18,644 nt of DNA from Treponema sp. (GTDB lineage Bacteria > Spirochaetota > Spirochaetia > Treponematales > Breznakiellaceae). The DNA lies in assembly GCA_031274565.1 (NCBI GenBank), contig JAISPY010000082.1, positions 1-18,644 of the forward strand, given 5' to 3'. The notes beneath the pieces are model-generated. The model had not been told where the DNA came from and searched no databases. It saw nothing but the letters and a program-made list of their open reading frames with translations. Position numbers and translations under genes: made by a program. Of this stretch, positions 1 to 6,847 are shown piece by piece. The first letter of the stretch is position 1, and each line of letters starts with the position of its first letter.

Positions 1-123
1 ATAAAAGATTTCATAAGCGGCTGGAATAAATCGGGACGCGGTTTTAAGTGGACAAAGAAACCGGATGAGATTATCGCTAAAATTCACAAGGCCCGCACGG
101 AAACGGCTCTGCCAATTGAATAA
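1..123 (+). CDS. IS630-type transposase, C-terminal end (partial)
   Basis: The window opens inside a reading frame that runs 40 codons to a TAA at 121-123. The residues fit the end of IS630-family (DDE) transposases: a segment reading FISGWNKSGRGFKWTKKPDE followed by a short helix (IIAKIHKAR). In that family a Trp-Asn, an aromatic-Lys-Trp-Thr stretch and a closing helix follow the last catalytic Glu. The catalytic DDE residues lie upstream of the window, so whether the gene is intact cannot be judged. AT-rich inverted repeats just after the stop (AATACG/CGTATT and ATTATT/AATAAT, 122-160) may belong to the element's right end. The family call rests on one short motif. Confidence 0.6.
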   Translation: MKDFISGWNKSGRGFKWTKKPDEIIAKIHKARTETALPIE

Positions 124-344
124 TACGGAACACTAGAGCGTATTATTGTTGAATAATATGGTGGTGGCTTGGCATATCAGGGACTAATTCGACAGTTTCA
201 ACAGGCTGTTTACGCTTCGGGGCCTGGCGGCCCATCGTATTCCGCAACGGCCAGGTCATTCCGTTTATGCTTGTTTTGTTTCTTTTCAAGCCCAAACAAT
301 CCGGTATTACTCTTTTTTCTGGGCTTTATAGACAGACACTAACT
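124..344. other. Non-coding stretch between IS630 end and hydrogenase terminator
   Basis: No convincing gene is seen. The first 40 bases carry short AT-rich inverted repeats that could be the transposon end. A weak CCTGGC/GCCAGG inverted pair lies near 220-255. An open frame that starts at 267 on the plus strand runs into the antisense of hydA and has no family resemblance. Confidence 0.4.
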
Positions 345-386
345 AAAAAAAGGCGGCATGGAACGTTTCAAATATTCCGTGCCGCC
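345..386 (-). terminator. Rho-independent terminator of the hydCBA operon
   Basis: Read on the minus strand, a 12-bp stem (GGCGGCACGGAA with TTCCATGCCGCC, one G-U pair) encloses an 11-base loop and is followed at once by seven T's. It begins 21 bases after the hydA stop codon. GC-rich stem plus T-run is the classic intrinsic terminator form. Confidence 0.92.
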
Positions 387-407
387 TCGTCTACCGTAAA
401 TCAGCCT

Positions 408-2153
408 TTAATGCTTGTGGTGTCCCGCGTACTGCACGTGCAGGTACTCGTGTTCCTCATGGTGGTCCTTGAAGATACCACCCTGCCATTCCTTCATCAC
501 GGGGTTCTGTTCCACGCTGTTGAATGGATAGGACTTGTCCGCCAGGTAGAGTCCCCGCGCCCGTTCCGCCTTCACGTCCCAGTCCGCCGGGGGCTGTCCG
601 CCGCCGCCTATGCAGCCGCCCGGGCAGGCCATTACTTCCACGAAATCGAAGTGCTCGCCCTCTTGGACACGCTTGATGATCGCATCCGCGTTGGCAAGCC
701 CTGAGACGACACCTACTTTAAGCTCGATGTCGCCCAGTTTTATCACGGCGGTCTTGATGCCGTCTACCAGGGCGCCCGCCTTGGCGTCAGGCCGGGGAAG
801 CCCACGTATGCCGGATTCGGCGACGGCGAGGTAGTTTTCCGGGGTGTCCAGCTTCAGCACCGAGAGGGCGTAGCGGAGGGCCGCCTCCATGACGCCCCCG
901 GACACGCCGAAGATGACCGCCGCGCCGGTGGTGTTGCCCCACTTGCCTTCGATGGCTTCAGGCTCGATGTTCCGGTAGTCGATACCCGCCTCCTTAATCA
1001 TGCGGATAAGCTCCTGGGAGGTGAGGACGAACTCGACATGGCGCTTGCCGCCGGTCTGGAACTCAGGCCGGGCGCTTTCCCACTTCTTCGCCGCGCAGGG
1101 CATGATGGCCCCGAAAACGGACGGCTCCGCTTCCTTCTGGAAGACCCCGGAGTACATGTGCATCGGGCTCTTGCAGGTGGAAACATGGGGCATCACTTCG
1201 GGGTGGTGCTTTTCCACATACTGGATCCACGCAGGGCAGCAGGAGGTAAAGAGCGGCCAGGTTTGCGGCTTCTTGAGGCGCTCAAGCAGCTCGGCGGCCT
1301 CCTGAATGATCGTCATGTCCGCGGCGGTGTTGGTGTCGTAAACCTCGTCGAAGCCGAGCCTACGGAGCGCCGCGACCATCTTGCCGAAGGTATTCTCGTG
1401 GGCGGGGATGCCGAAGGCGTTGCCCACCGCGACACGAGTCGCCGGCGCTATCTGCACCGCGACACGGGTCTTCTTGTCGTCAAGCAGCGCCCACACCCGC
1501 TTGGTCTCGTTCTTCACGGTGAGCGCCCCGGTCGGGCATACCGCCGCGCACTGGCCGCAGCCCACGCAGACCGAATCCCCTATAGGCTTGCCGCCCACAC
1601 AGGATACTTCCATTTCCGATCCCCGGTGGGAGAAGTCGATAGCCCCCACCTTCTGGATCTCGTTGCACATACGGATACAGCAGCCGCAGTCGATACACTT
1701 CGCCTTGTCCTTGGTGATGCAGAAGGAGCTTTCGTCCAGGATAGGCGCGGGGTTGTGCTGGGGGTAGCGCACGCCGGTGATGCCGTAGCGGTCGGCGAAG
1801 GCCTGCAATTTGCAGCGCTGGCTGTTATCGCAGGTGGTGCAGTCCCGGCAGTGGTTCGCCAGGAGCAGTTCCAGGATGTTCCGGCGGTACATGCGGAGCT
1901 TTTCGGTGTTTGTCTTTATCACCATGCCGGGCTTGGGCAAGAGAGAGCAGGACGAATCCAGCGAACTCCGGCCCGTCCGCGGGTCGATAATCTCGACCAG
2001 GCACATACGGCATGCGCCGTATATCGAAAGTTCCGGGGTGTAGCAGAACGCGGGAATCTCTATCCCCGCCCGTTTCGCGTGTTCCAGAACGTTCAAACCC
2101 CTTTCTAATTCAACAGCAACGCCGTCTATAGTAATAAACTGTTTGTCAGGCAT
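408..2153 (-). CDS. hydA: [FeFe] hydrogenase catalytic subunit, NAD/ferredoxin-linked type (HydA/HndD)
   Basis: Catalytic subunit that makes or oxidises H2 in the cytoplasm. In order: an N-terminal [2Fe-2S] domain (Cys37, 48, 51, 69); a His-Cys [4Fe-4S] site (His101, Cys105, 108, 114); two [4Fe-4S] sites (Cys153, 156, 159, 163 and 196, 199, 202, 206); the H-cluster domain with TSCCPAW (Cys305/306), MPCAAKKWE (Cys353) and ACPGGCIGGGGQP (Cys510/514); and a small-subunit-like C terminus. All H-cluster cysteines are present. The 581-aa length fits the HydA/HndD group. The start is ATG at 2153, with AGGAGG six bases upstream; a TTG five codons earlier overlaps that ribosome site and is unlikely. 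It starts one base after hydB stops, so the two are translationally linked. The protein ends in an unusual His-rich tail (seven His in the last 18 residues). Confidence 0.97.
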   Translation of the reverse strand: MPDKQFITIDGVAVELERGLNVLEHAKRAGIEIPAFCYTPELSIYGACRMCLVEIIDPRTGRSSLDSSCSLLPKPGMVIKTNTEKLRMYRRNILELLLANHCRDCTTCDNSQRCKLQAFADRYGITGVRYPQHNPAPILDESSFCITKDKAKCIDCGCCIRMCNEIQKVGAIDFSHRGSEMEVSCVGGKPIGDSVCVGCGQCAAVCPTGALTVKNETKRVWALLDDKKTRVAVQIAPATRVAVGNAFGIPAHENTFGKMVAALRRLGFDEVYDTNTAADMTIIQEAAELLERLKKPQTWPLFTSCCPAWIQYVEKHHPEVMPHVSTCKSPMHMYSGVFQKEAEPSVFGAIMPCAAKKWESARPEFQTGGKRHVEFVLTSQELIRMIKEAGIDYRNIEPEAIEGKWGNTTGAAVIFGVSGGVMEAALRYALSVLKLDTPENYLAVAESGIRGLPRPDAKAGALVDGIKTAVIKLGDIELKVGVVSGLANADAIIKRVQEGEHFDFVEVMACPGGCIGGGGQPPADWDVKAERARGLYLADKSYPFNSVEQNPVMKEWQGGIFKDHHEEHEYLHVQYAGHHKH

Positions 2154-2154
2154 C

Positions 2155-4059
2155 TTACGCCTCCTCAATTATCGCGTTGGATTTACACTTCTCAAGACAA
2201 CTGAAGCACTTGATACACTTGGATTCATCAAGCACATAGTAGGCTTTCTTCTTGCCTTCCAGGACCTTATCCTGCTGGGTGATAGCCCCGGCGGGGCAGA
2301 CCTTAGTGCAGGCGCCGCAGCCGATACAGTTCTCCGGTTTTATGGAAAGCTTTTTGAGCTTCTTGCACTCTCCAGCGGTGCATTTGTGTTTGTAGATGTG
2401 GTCCTCGTACTCGTTGCGGAAGCGCTTCAGGGTACTCAAAACCGGATTCGGCGCGGTCTTGCCCAGGCCGCAGAGGGCTGCCTTGGAAACGGTTACGGAG
2501 AGTTCGTCCAGCAACGCTATGTCCCCTTCCTTGCCTCCACCGGCAACGATGCGTTCCAGGATTTCGAGCATCCTAAGGGTTCCTTCCCGGCACGGTACGC
2601 ACTTCCCACAGGATTCTTTCTGGGTAAACTTCATGAAGAACCGGGCAATCTCGATCATACAGTTGGTTTCGTCCATGACCACCAGGCCCCCGGAGCCGAT
2701 GATCGCCCCGGCCTTGGGAACCGAGTCGAAGTCGAGGGGCATATCCAGGTCAGCCTCGGTGAGACAGCCGCCAGAAGGTCCGCCTATCTGCACTGCCTTG
2801 AACTTCTTGCCGTTCAGGATGCCGCCGCCGATGTCGTAGATGATCTCCCGCAGCTTCGTTCCCATGGGAACTTCGATGAGGCCGGTGTTGACGATCTTCC
2901 CGGTGAGGGCGAAGGTCTTTGTGCCAGGGCTTGAACTCGGGCCAATGCCCTTGTACCAATTTGCCCCCTTGTTGATGATGAGCGGCACATTGGCATAGGT
3001 TTCCACGTTGTTCAGCACCGTCGGCTTCTCGTAGAGGCCGCGTTCCGTCGAGCGGTAGCGCTTCACCCGGGGCATACCCCGCCGGCCTTCGATGGAACCC
3101 ATGAGGGCGGAACCTTCACCGCAGACGAAAGCCCCCGCGCCCCGATAGATTATCAGGTTGAAGCTAAAGTCCGTTCCTAGGATGTGGTCGCCCAAAAGTC
3201 CAAAGGCTTCCGCCTGGGTAATGGCAAGGCGAAGACGCTCTACCGCACGGGGATACTCGGCCCGGACGTAAATATAACCCTGAGTTGCCCCTATGGCCTT
3301 TGCGGCGATGAGCATCCCTTCGATCATCTGATGGGGAATGCCTTCCATGACCGATTGGTCCATGAAGGCTCCTGGATCCCCTTCGTCGCCGTTACACACC
3401 ACATATTTCGGGGAACCCTGGGCCTTGAGGGTATCCCCCCACTTCTGACCGGCAGGGAAGCCCGCGCCGCCGCGCCCGCGCAGATTGCTGTCCGTAACTT
3501 CCTTGCACACCGCTTCCGGGGTCAGGTCGAACAGAACCTTCTCAAACGCGCTGTAGCCGCCCACTGCCAGGTATTCCTTGATGGATTCCGCGCTAATTTT
3601 GCCGTTCTGTTCCAGCACGATCCGGGTCTGCTTTTTATAGAAGGGGATTTCAGCTTTTTGGAGGATGGGCGTACCATCGGCTCCCTTGAAGGCCAGCCGT
3701 TCCACCGGCTTCCCCTGTTTGATAGTCGTTTCGACGATCTCTTCCGCGTCTTCGGGCTTTACCTTGGTGTACAGCCAACCATCAGGCTCCACCACCACCA
3801 GTACGCTCTGGTTACAGAAGCCCGGACAGCCCCCCTTTTTGAGGCCCACCGGATGACCCGGTTCCTCTTTGAGTTCCAGGGAACAGGGAACGTTCTTCGC
3901 CTTGATGATTTCCGCTAGTTTGTCGTAGACCGCCAGGGAGCCTGAGGCAATACACCCATTGCCCGCACAGACCACCACTTTACGTTTCTCCGCATCCAGC
4001 GCCTTTTTATAGGTTTCCCGGGCCTTCTGCAAGGCCGCTCGATTCGTTAATTGTGCCAT
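2155..4059 (-). CDS. hydB: NADH-binding flavoprotein subunit of trimeric [FeFe] hydrogenase (HydB/HndC, NuoF-like)
   Basis: Flavin and NAD(H)-binding subunit, thought to be the electron-bifurcation or confurcation centre in trimeric HydABC enzymes. Domains over 634 aa: an N-terminal thioredoxin-like [2Fe-2S] domain (Cys31, 36, 78, 82); a NuoF-like core with the glycine-rich FMN/NADH motifs RGRGGAGF (194-201), CNGDEGDPGAF (222-232) and GAGAFVCGEGSAL (307-319); a [4Fe-4S] site (Cys484, 487, 490, 530); and a C-terminal 2[4Fe-4S] ferredoxin domain (Cys578, 581, 584, 588 and 615, 618, 621, 625). This layout separates it from the complex I NuoF, which lacks both end domains. AAGGGGG lies ahead of the ATG. 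It sits between hydC (9-base gap) and hydA (1-base gap). Bifurcation itself is inferred from family. Confidence 0.95.
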   Translation of the reverse strand: MAQLTNRAALQKARETYKKALDAEKRKVVVCAGNGCIASGSLAVYDKLAEIIKAKNVPCSLELKEEPGHPVGLKKGGCPGFCNQSVLVVVEPDGWLYTKVKPEDAEEIVETTIKQGKPVERLAFKGADGTPILQKAEIPFYKKQTRIVLEQNGKISAESIKEYLAVGGYSAFEKVLFDLTPEAVCKEVTDSNLRGRGGAGFPAGQKWGDTLKAQGSPKYVVCNGDEGDPGAFMDQSVMEGIPHQMIEGMLIAAKAIGATQGYIYVRAEYPRAVERLRLAITQAEAFGLLGDHILGTDFSFNLIIYRGAGAFVCGEGSALMGSIEGRRGMPRVKRYRSTERGLYEKPTVLNNVETYANVPLIINKGANWYKGIGPSSSPGTKTFALTGKIVNTGLIEVPMGTKLREIIYDIGGGILNGKKFKAVQIGGPSGGCLTEADLDMPLDFDSVPKAGAIIGSGGLVVMDETNCMIEIARFFMKFTQKESCGKCVPCREGTLRMLEILERIVAGGGKEGDIALLDELSVTVSKAALCGLGKTAPNPVLSTLKRFRNEYEDHIYKHKCTAGECKKLKKLSIKPENCIGCGACTKVCPAGAITQQDKVLEGKKKAYYVLDESKCIKCFSCLEKCKSNAIIEEA

Positions 4060-4068
4060 AGTTCCCCC

Positions 4069-4560
4069 TTACAACTTCGCTCGCAGTTCGCTGATGATTT
4101 CCGAAACCTGCTTCGGCGTTACATTGGCATGTACCTTATCCGGAGCGCCGCTGGTACTCACCATCAGGGCTGGCGCAAGACTACATGCCCCCAGGCATGC
4201 CACGGTCTGTACGGTAAAGCTCAAGTCGTCGGTGGTAACCTTCTTTTCAGAAAGCCCCAATTCCTTGCGGAACTGTTCCAGGTTGGGAATAGACTTACGG
4301 ACATGGCACGCGGTTCCATCGCAGACTTTGATAATGAACTTACCTTTGGGCTGCAGGGAGAAATTCTCGTAGAACGTGGCCACCCCGTAGATACGGGCTT
4401 CGCTCACCTTGAGTTTTGCCGCGATATACGGGAAAACTTCCGACGGCAGGTAGTTGTATTTCTCCTGCACGCCTTGCAAAACAGGGATGATTGAGCCTGG
4501 TTTGGCTCCCCAGACCTTAATGACGTCGTCAATGACGCCATAATCAAATTGTGTACTCAT
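4069..4560 (-). CDS. hydC: NuoE-like [2Fe-2S] subunit of [FeFe] hydrogenase (HydC/HndA)
   Basis: Small thioredoxin-fold [2Fe-2S] subunit that partners the flavoprotein in electron transfer. The 163-aa protein has an N-terminal helical part and the NuoE four-Cys pattern CDGTAC (Cys80, Cys85) and CLGAC (Cys122, Cys126). The motif YGVATFYENF at 58-67 is typical of the family. The start is taken at the ATG of MSTQFDYG, preceded by GAGAGG; the frame stays open 31 codons further upstream but that part has no family resemblance and crosses a palindrome likely to be regulatory. It is the first gene of a three-gene unit with hydB and hydA. No separate HndB-type gene is present, so the complex would be the trimeric form. 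Confidence 0.94.
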   Translation of the reverse strand: MSTQFDYGVIDDVIKVWGAKPGSIIPVLQGVQEKYNYLPSEVFPYIAAKLKVSEARIYGVATFYENFSLQPKGKFIIKVCDGTACHVRKSIPNLEQFRKELGLSEKKVTTDDLSFTVQTVACLGACSLAPALMVSTSGAPDKVHANVTPKQVSEIISELRAKL

Positions 4561-4648
4561 TTTACCTCTCTTTGGGAGTATGCCTATGGGTCTTGAACGG
4601 TACCATCCGCTTATCAAGCATCCGCCATGGCCATACTTCCTATTCACC

Positions 4649-4665
4649 GACATTGTACCAATGTC
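4649..4665. promoter_or_regulatory. Perfect palindrome upstream of hydC, possible operator
   Basis: GACATTG-TAC-CAATGTC is a perfect 7-bp inverted repeat with a 3-base centre (17 bases), 88 bases before the hydC ATG. One more matching pair lies just outside a single mismatch. On the minus strand it contains TACAAT, which could be a -10 box, though no good -35 was found at the right distance. Size and symmetry fit a dimeric repressor site. It does not match the Rex consensus I know (TTGTGAA-n4-TTCACAA), so the regulator is unknown. Confidence 0.4.
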
Positions 4666-4712
4666 AGGGAATGCTCGTATAGTTATTTATTGCCCCTCTT
4701 CTGAATCATCCT

Positions 4713-4740
4713 CCTTATGACTCATCTTCCTTACATAAGG
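4713..4740. repeat. Short inverted repeat upstream of hydC
   Basis: CCTTATG (4713-4719) and CATAAGG (4734-4740) form a perfect 7-bp inverted repeat with a 14-base loop, about 150 bases upstream of the hydC start. It could be a second regulatory site or an RNA hairpin. No T-run follows on either strand. Confidence 0.3.
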
Positions 4741-5074
4741 CGCGGATGGGCAATAACCGCCTCACTCAAAATGCCCTCCATCCAAAATGTCATCCTTCGG
4801 GCTATCTCTCTTACCTTGGGTTTATAAGATCCTTGGGGAATTTTAGTTATTCCACCTCGTTTGAGTTGGCTGTACTGGTTCGCTGGAAATTGGGTTATTC
4901 CTTATGCAGTGGTTCTATAATACCACAGGCTGTTTTTTTGGGCAAGTTTTTTTTAGCGTTACCGGGTATTTTTCTTTTTACGGTGTCCTTTTGCCTTCCC
5001 GTATCTGGGATCGCGTTCATCCCGGATACTGGTTCAATCCGCACGGTCGCCTCTCACCGTGCAAGCCGGCTCGG

Positions 5075-5105
5075 TTCATACTTTTTCTTGTTTTTTAAGT
5101 ATAAT
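5075..5105 (+). promoter_or_regulatory. Possible promoter facing murA
   Basis: A perfect TATAAT (5100-5105) lies in an A/T-rich stretch. The best upstream partner is TTCATA (5075-5080), four of six bases matching the -35 consensus, but the spacing is 19 bases, longer than ideal. The start of murA is 236 bases downstream, with a terminator-like hairpin in between. The call is weak. Confidence 0.3.
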
Positions 5106-5203
5106 AAAAAAGTATACGTTATGCTATTCCTCTGCAGACCCTCGGTATACTACCGGGAATGACGCGCGCCCTATCCGGCAAGGGTATTGATAGCACAGAA
5201 CTA

Positions 5204-5242
5204 CAAGTATAACCATCGAAATACTAGGATACTTGCTTTTTT
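5204..5242 (+). terminator. Terminator-like hairpin in the murA leader
   Basis: CAAGTAT (5204-5210) pairs perfectly with ATACTTG (5229-5235) across an 18-base loop, and CTTTTTTA follows. The form is that of an intrinsic terminator, but the stem is short and AT-rich. It lies 100 bases before murA, so it could end a short upstream transcript or act as an attenuator. Confidence 0.4.
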
Positions 5243-5341
5243 ATCTGCTCCTCCGCCGCTTCTTCTGGTGGACCGGAGGCCCCGCGAAACGGGTTTAAGC
5301 TGCCGCTAGTCAGAGCATACCCATTCGGATACAGTCATCTT

Positions 5342-6619
5342 ATGCATGCGTATTGTATTGAAGGCGGATATCCTATCAAGGGAACCATCCGGGCCAGCGG
5401 TAATAAAAACGCCGCGCTGCCCTGCATCGCCGCTGCGCTTTTAACCGATGAGCCGGTGCTCCTCCGCAATATCCCGGATATAGAAGATGTCCAGGTGATG
5501 CTGGCCGTATATCGCGCCTTGGGCGGTCAGGTACACGCCACGTCCCCGAATGAGTATTGTATGAGCCTGGGGAACATCACCACCTCGGAAATCCCTGAGG
5601 AATATGCCCGGAAGATCCGGGCTTCCATCCTGTTTACCGGTCCCTTGCTGGCCAGGACCGGGAAAGCCATGCTGCCCCCACCTGGAGGGGATGTCATTGG
5701 CCGGCGCAGACTGGACACCCATTTCCTGGTCCTCACCGAATTGGGCGCGACGGTAACCGGCAACGGCGCGTTCACCTTTACCGCCCCTGCCCTGCAGGGA
5801 GCGGATATATTTTTGGATGAAACCTCGGTTACCGCCACGGAAAACGCCCTTATGGCTGCGGTCCTGGCGGCGGGAGAAACCATCCTCACCAATGCGGCCA
5901 GTGAACCGCATGTGCAGGACCTCTGCCGTATGCTGGTCTCTATGGGCGCTCGCATCCAAGGCATCGGTTCCAATATTCTCATCATCCAGGGGGTCAAGAG
6001 ACTTTCCGGCTGCGAATTTACCATCGGGATCGATTTCATGGAAGTGGGTTCCTTCATCGGCCTGGCTGCGGCTACTCGTGGGGAACTCACCATTCAAGGG
6101 CCGCTCCTGCGGGATCTCAGACCCGCCAAGATCGCCTTTGGTAAGCTGGGCATCACCTGGGAACACGAAGACACCGCCGTGTATGTTCCTCCAGAACAAA
6201 CCCTGCGGGTGAACTGTGATATGGGGGGCATGATCCCCAAGATCGATGACGCCCCTTGGCCGGGGTTTCCGCCGGACCTGATGAGTATCGTTACCGTGGT
6301 AGCCACCCAGGTTACCGGTACGGTGCTGGTTCACGAGAAACTCTTTGAGTCCCGGATGTTTTTTGTGGATAAGCTCATCGCTATGGGCGCCCGGATCGTG
6401 CTGTGCGATCCCCATCGGGCGGTGGTTTCAGGGCCTACCACCCTCTCCGGCGCGGAACTGCACAGTCCAGATGTGCGGGCCGGGATGGCGATGGTTATCG
6501 CGGCCATGTGCGCCCAGGGCAACAGCATCATCCGCAATGTCTATCAGATAGAACGGGGGTATGAAAACCTCGCACTCCGCTTGTCCTCCCTGGGGGGGAG
6601 GATACACCGGATGGGCTAA
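5342..6619 (+). CDS. murA: UDP-N-acetylglucosamine 1-carboxyvinyltransferase (MurA)
   Basis: First committed step of peptidoglycan synthesis: transfers enolpyruvate from phosphoenolpyruvate to UDP-GlcNAc in the cytoplasm. The 425-aa length is normal for this EPSP-synthase-like fold. Lys22 and Asn23 in ASGNKNAALP match the conserved active-site pair, and RASILFTGPLLAR (93-105) and FPPDL near 310 are family positions. The loop that normally reads PGGC has Asp: PPPGGDVIGRRRLDTH, Asp117. Cys-to-Asp here is known from Mycobacterium, Chlamydia and Borrelia, where the enzyme is active but not alkylated by fosfomycin. There is no clear Shine-Dalgarno before the ATG, so the start is less certain than the gene. 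It stands alone, between the divergent hydrogenase operon and a strong hairpin. Confidence 0.95.
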   Translation: MHAYCIEGGYPIKGTIRASGNKNAALPCIAAALLTDEPVLLRNIPDIEDVQVMLAVYRALGGQVHATSPNEYCMSLGNITTSEIPEEYARKIRASILFTGPLLARTGKAMLPPPGGDVIGRRRLDTHFLVLTELGATVTGNGAFTFTAPALQGADIFLDETSVTATENALMAAVLAAGETILTNAASEPHVQDLCRMLVSMGARIQGIGSNILIIQGVKRLSGCEFTIGIDFMEVGSFIGLAAATRGELTIQGPLLRDLRPAKIAFGKLGITWEHEDTAVYVPPEQTLRVNCDMGGMIPKIDDAPWPGFPPDLMSIVTVVATQVTGTVLVHEKLFESRMFFVDKLIAMGARIVLCDPHRAVVSGPTTLSGAELHSPDVRAGMAMVIAAMCAQGNSIIRNVYQIERGYENLALRLSSLGGRIHRMG

Positions 6620-6664
6620 GGAAGCACTGATTTATTCAATCGACACTAAATCAGTGCTTCCTTT
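6618..6664 (+). terminator. Long perfect hairpin right after murA, probable terminator
   Basis: A 17-bp perfect inverted repeat (6618-6634 with 6647-6663, AAGGAAGCACTGATTTA and its complement) has a 12-base loop and begins inside the murA stop codon. Only a short T-run (CTTTAAT) follows, so termination is likely but not textbook. Its sequence resembles the outer arm of the second hairpin at 6720-6760, which suggests a mobile or repeated origin. Confidence 0.6.
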
Positions 6665-6670
6665 AATGTG

Positions 6671-6717
6671 GTTTTTCGCAGTTTTTCGCAGTTTTCCGCA
6701 GGAAAACGAGAAAAACC
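6671..6717. repeat. Three 10-base tandem repeats ending in a fold-back
   Basis: Three direct copies of GTTTTTCGCA occur at 6671-6700, the third with one change (GTTTTCCGCA). The third copy starts a hairpin, GTTTTCC-GCA-GGAAAAC (6691-6707), and a further AAAAACC (6711-6717) can pair with GGTTTTT at the left (6670-6676). The unit sits between two longer hairpins. Confidence 0.75.
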
Positions 6718-6719
6718 AT

Positions 6720-6760
6720 AGGGCAACGCTGATGAGCGTCAAGTTAATCAGCATTGCCCT
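6720..6760. repeat. Hairpin repeat upstream of dctP
   Basis: AGGGCAACGCTGAT (6720-6733) pairs with ATCAGCATTGCCCT (6747-6760) with one mismatch (13 of 14) across a 13-base loop. Read from the right, its outer arm (AGGGCAATGCTGATTAA) resembles the outer arm of the hairpin after murA (12 of 20 positions including the CTGATT core). Such paired ends look like a small non-autonomous element of about 143 bases (6618-6760), but no target-site duplication was identified. Confidence 0.6.
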
Positions 6761-6768
6761 AAGGGTAG

Positions 6769-6795
6769 GTGAAACCCAAGGATACCCCGTATACT
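6769..6795 (+). promoter_or_regulatory. Possible promoter of the TRAP transporter operon
   Basis: TATACT (6790-6795) matches five of six -10 bases and lies 52 bases before the dctP ATG. The best -35 is GTGAAA (6769-6774) at a short 15-base spacing, so the call is weak. TATACT also appears in the likely yedF and trpR promoters of this window. Confidence 0.3.
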
Positions 6796-6847
6796 AGGAT
6801 CAGAGGAGGAGTCTTCCGCAGGCTCATTTCAATAGCAAGGAGATGGT

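Larger units (their letters stand above)
4561..5341. other. 780-base non-coding region between divergent hydC and murA
   Basis: No gene is supported. A 138-codon frame at 4746-5162 exists, but it has T-rich, low-complexity composition, no clear ribosome site and no recognisable family, so I do not call it. The region holds an operator-like palindrome (4649-4665), an inverted repeat CCTTATG/CATAAGG (4713-4719 and 4734-4740), a hairpin GCACGGT/ACCGTGC (5041-5062), a TATAAT box at 5100-5105, the palindrome TCGGTATACTACCG (5142-5155) and a terminator-like hairpin (5204-5242). The run 4920-5000 is strikingly T-rich on the plus strand. The order box, then hairpin with T-run, would suit a short untranslated RNA or a leader before murA. 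Confidence 0.5.

Noticed and set aside
267..704. 145-codon plus-strand frame at the hydA 3' end
   Set aside because: Most of it is antisense to hydA and the terminator; no ribosome site and no family motif.
1038..2108. 356-codon plus-strand frame opposite hydA
   Set aside because: Entirely antisense to a gene with intact catalytic motifs; the long opening comes from its GC-rich codon use.
4561..4653. 31-codon N-terminal extension of hydC
   Set aside because: It lacks family resemblance and overlaps an operator-like palindrome; the ATG at 4560 has its own ribosome site.
4746..5162. 138-codon frame between hydC and murA
   Set aside because: T-rich, low-complexity product, no clear ribosome site, no recognised family, and it spans hairpins and promoter-like boxes.
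5441..6415. 324-codon minus-strand frame opposite murA
   Set aside because: Shadow of murA in another frame; product has no domain character.
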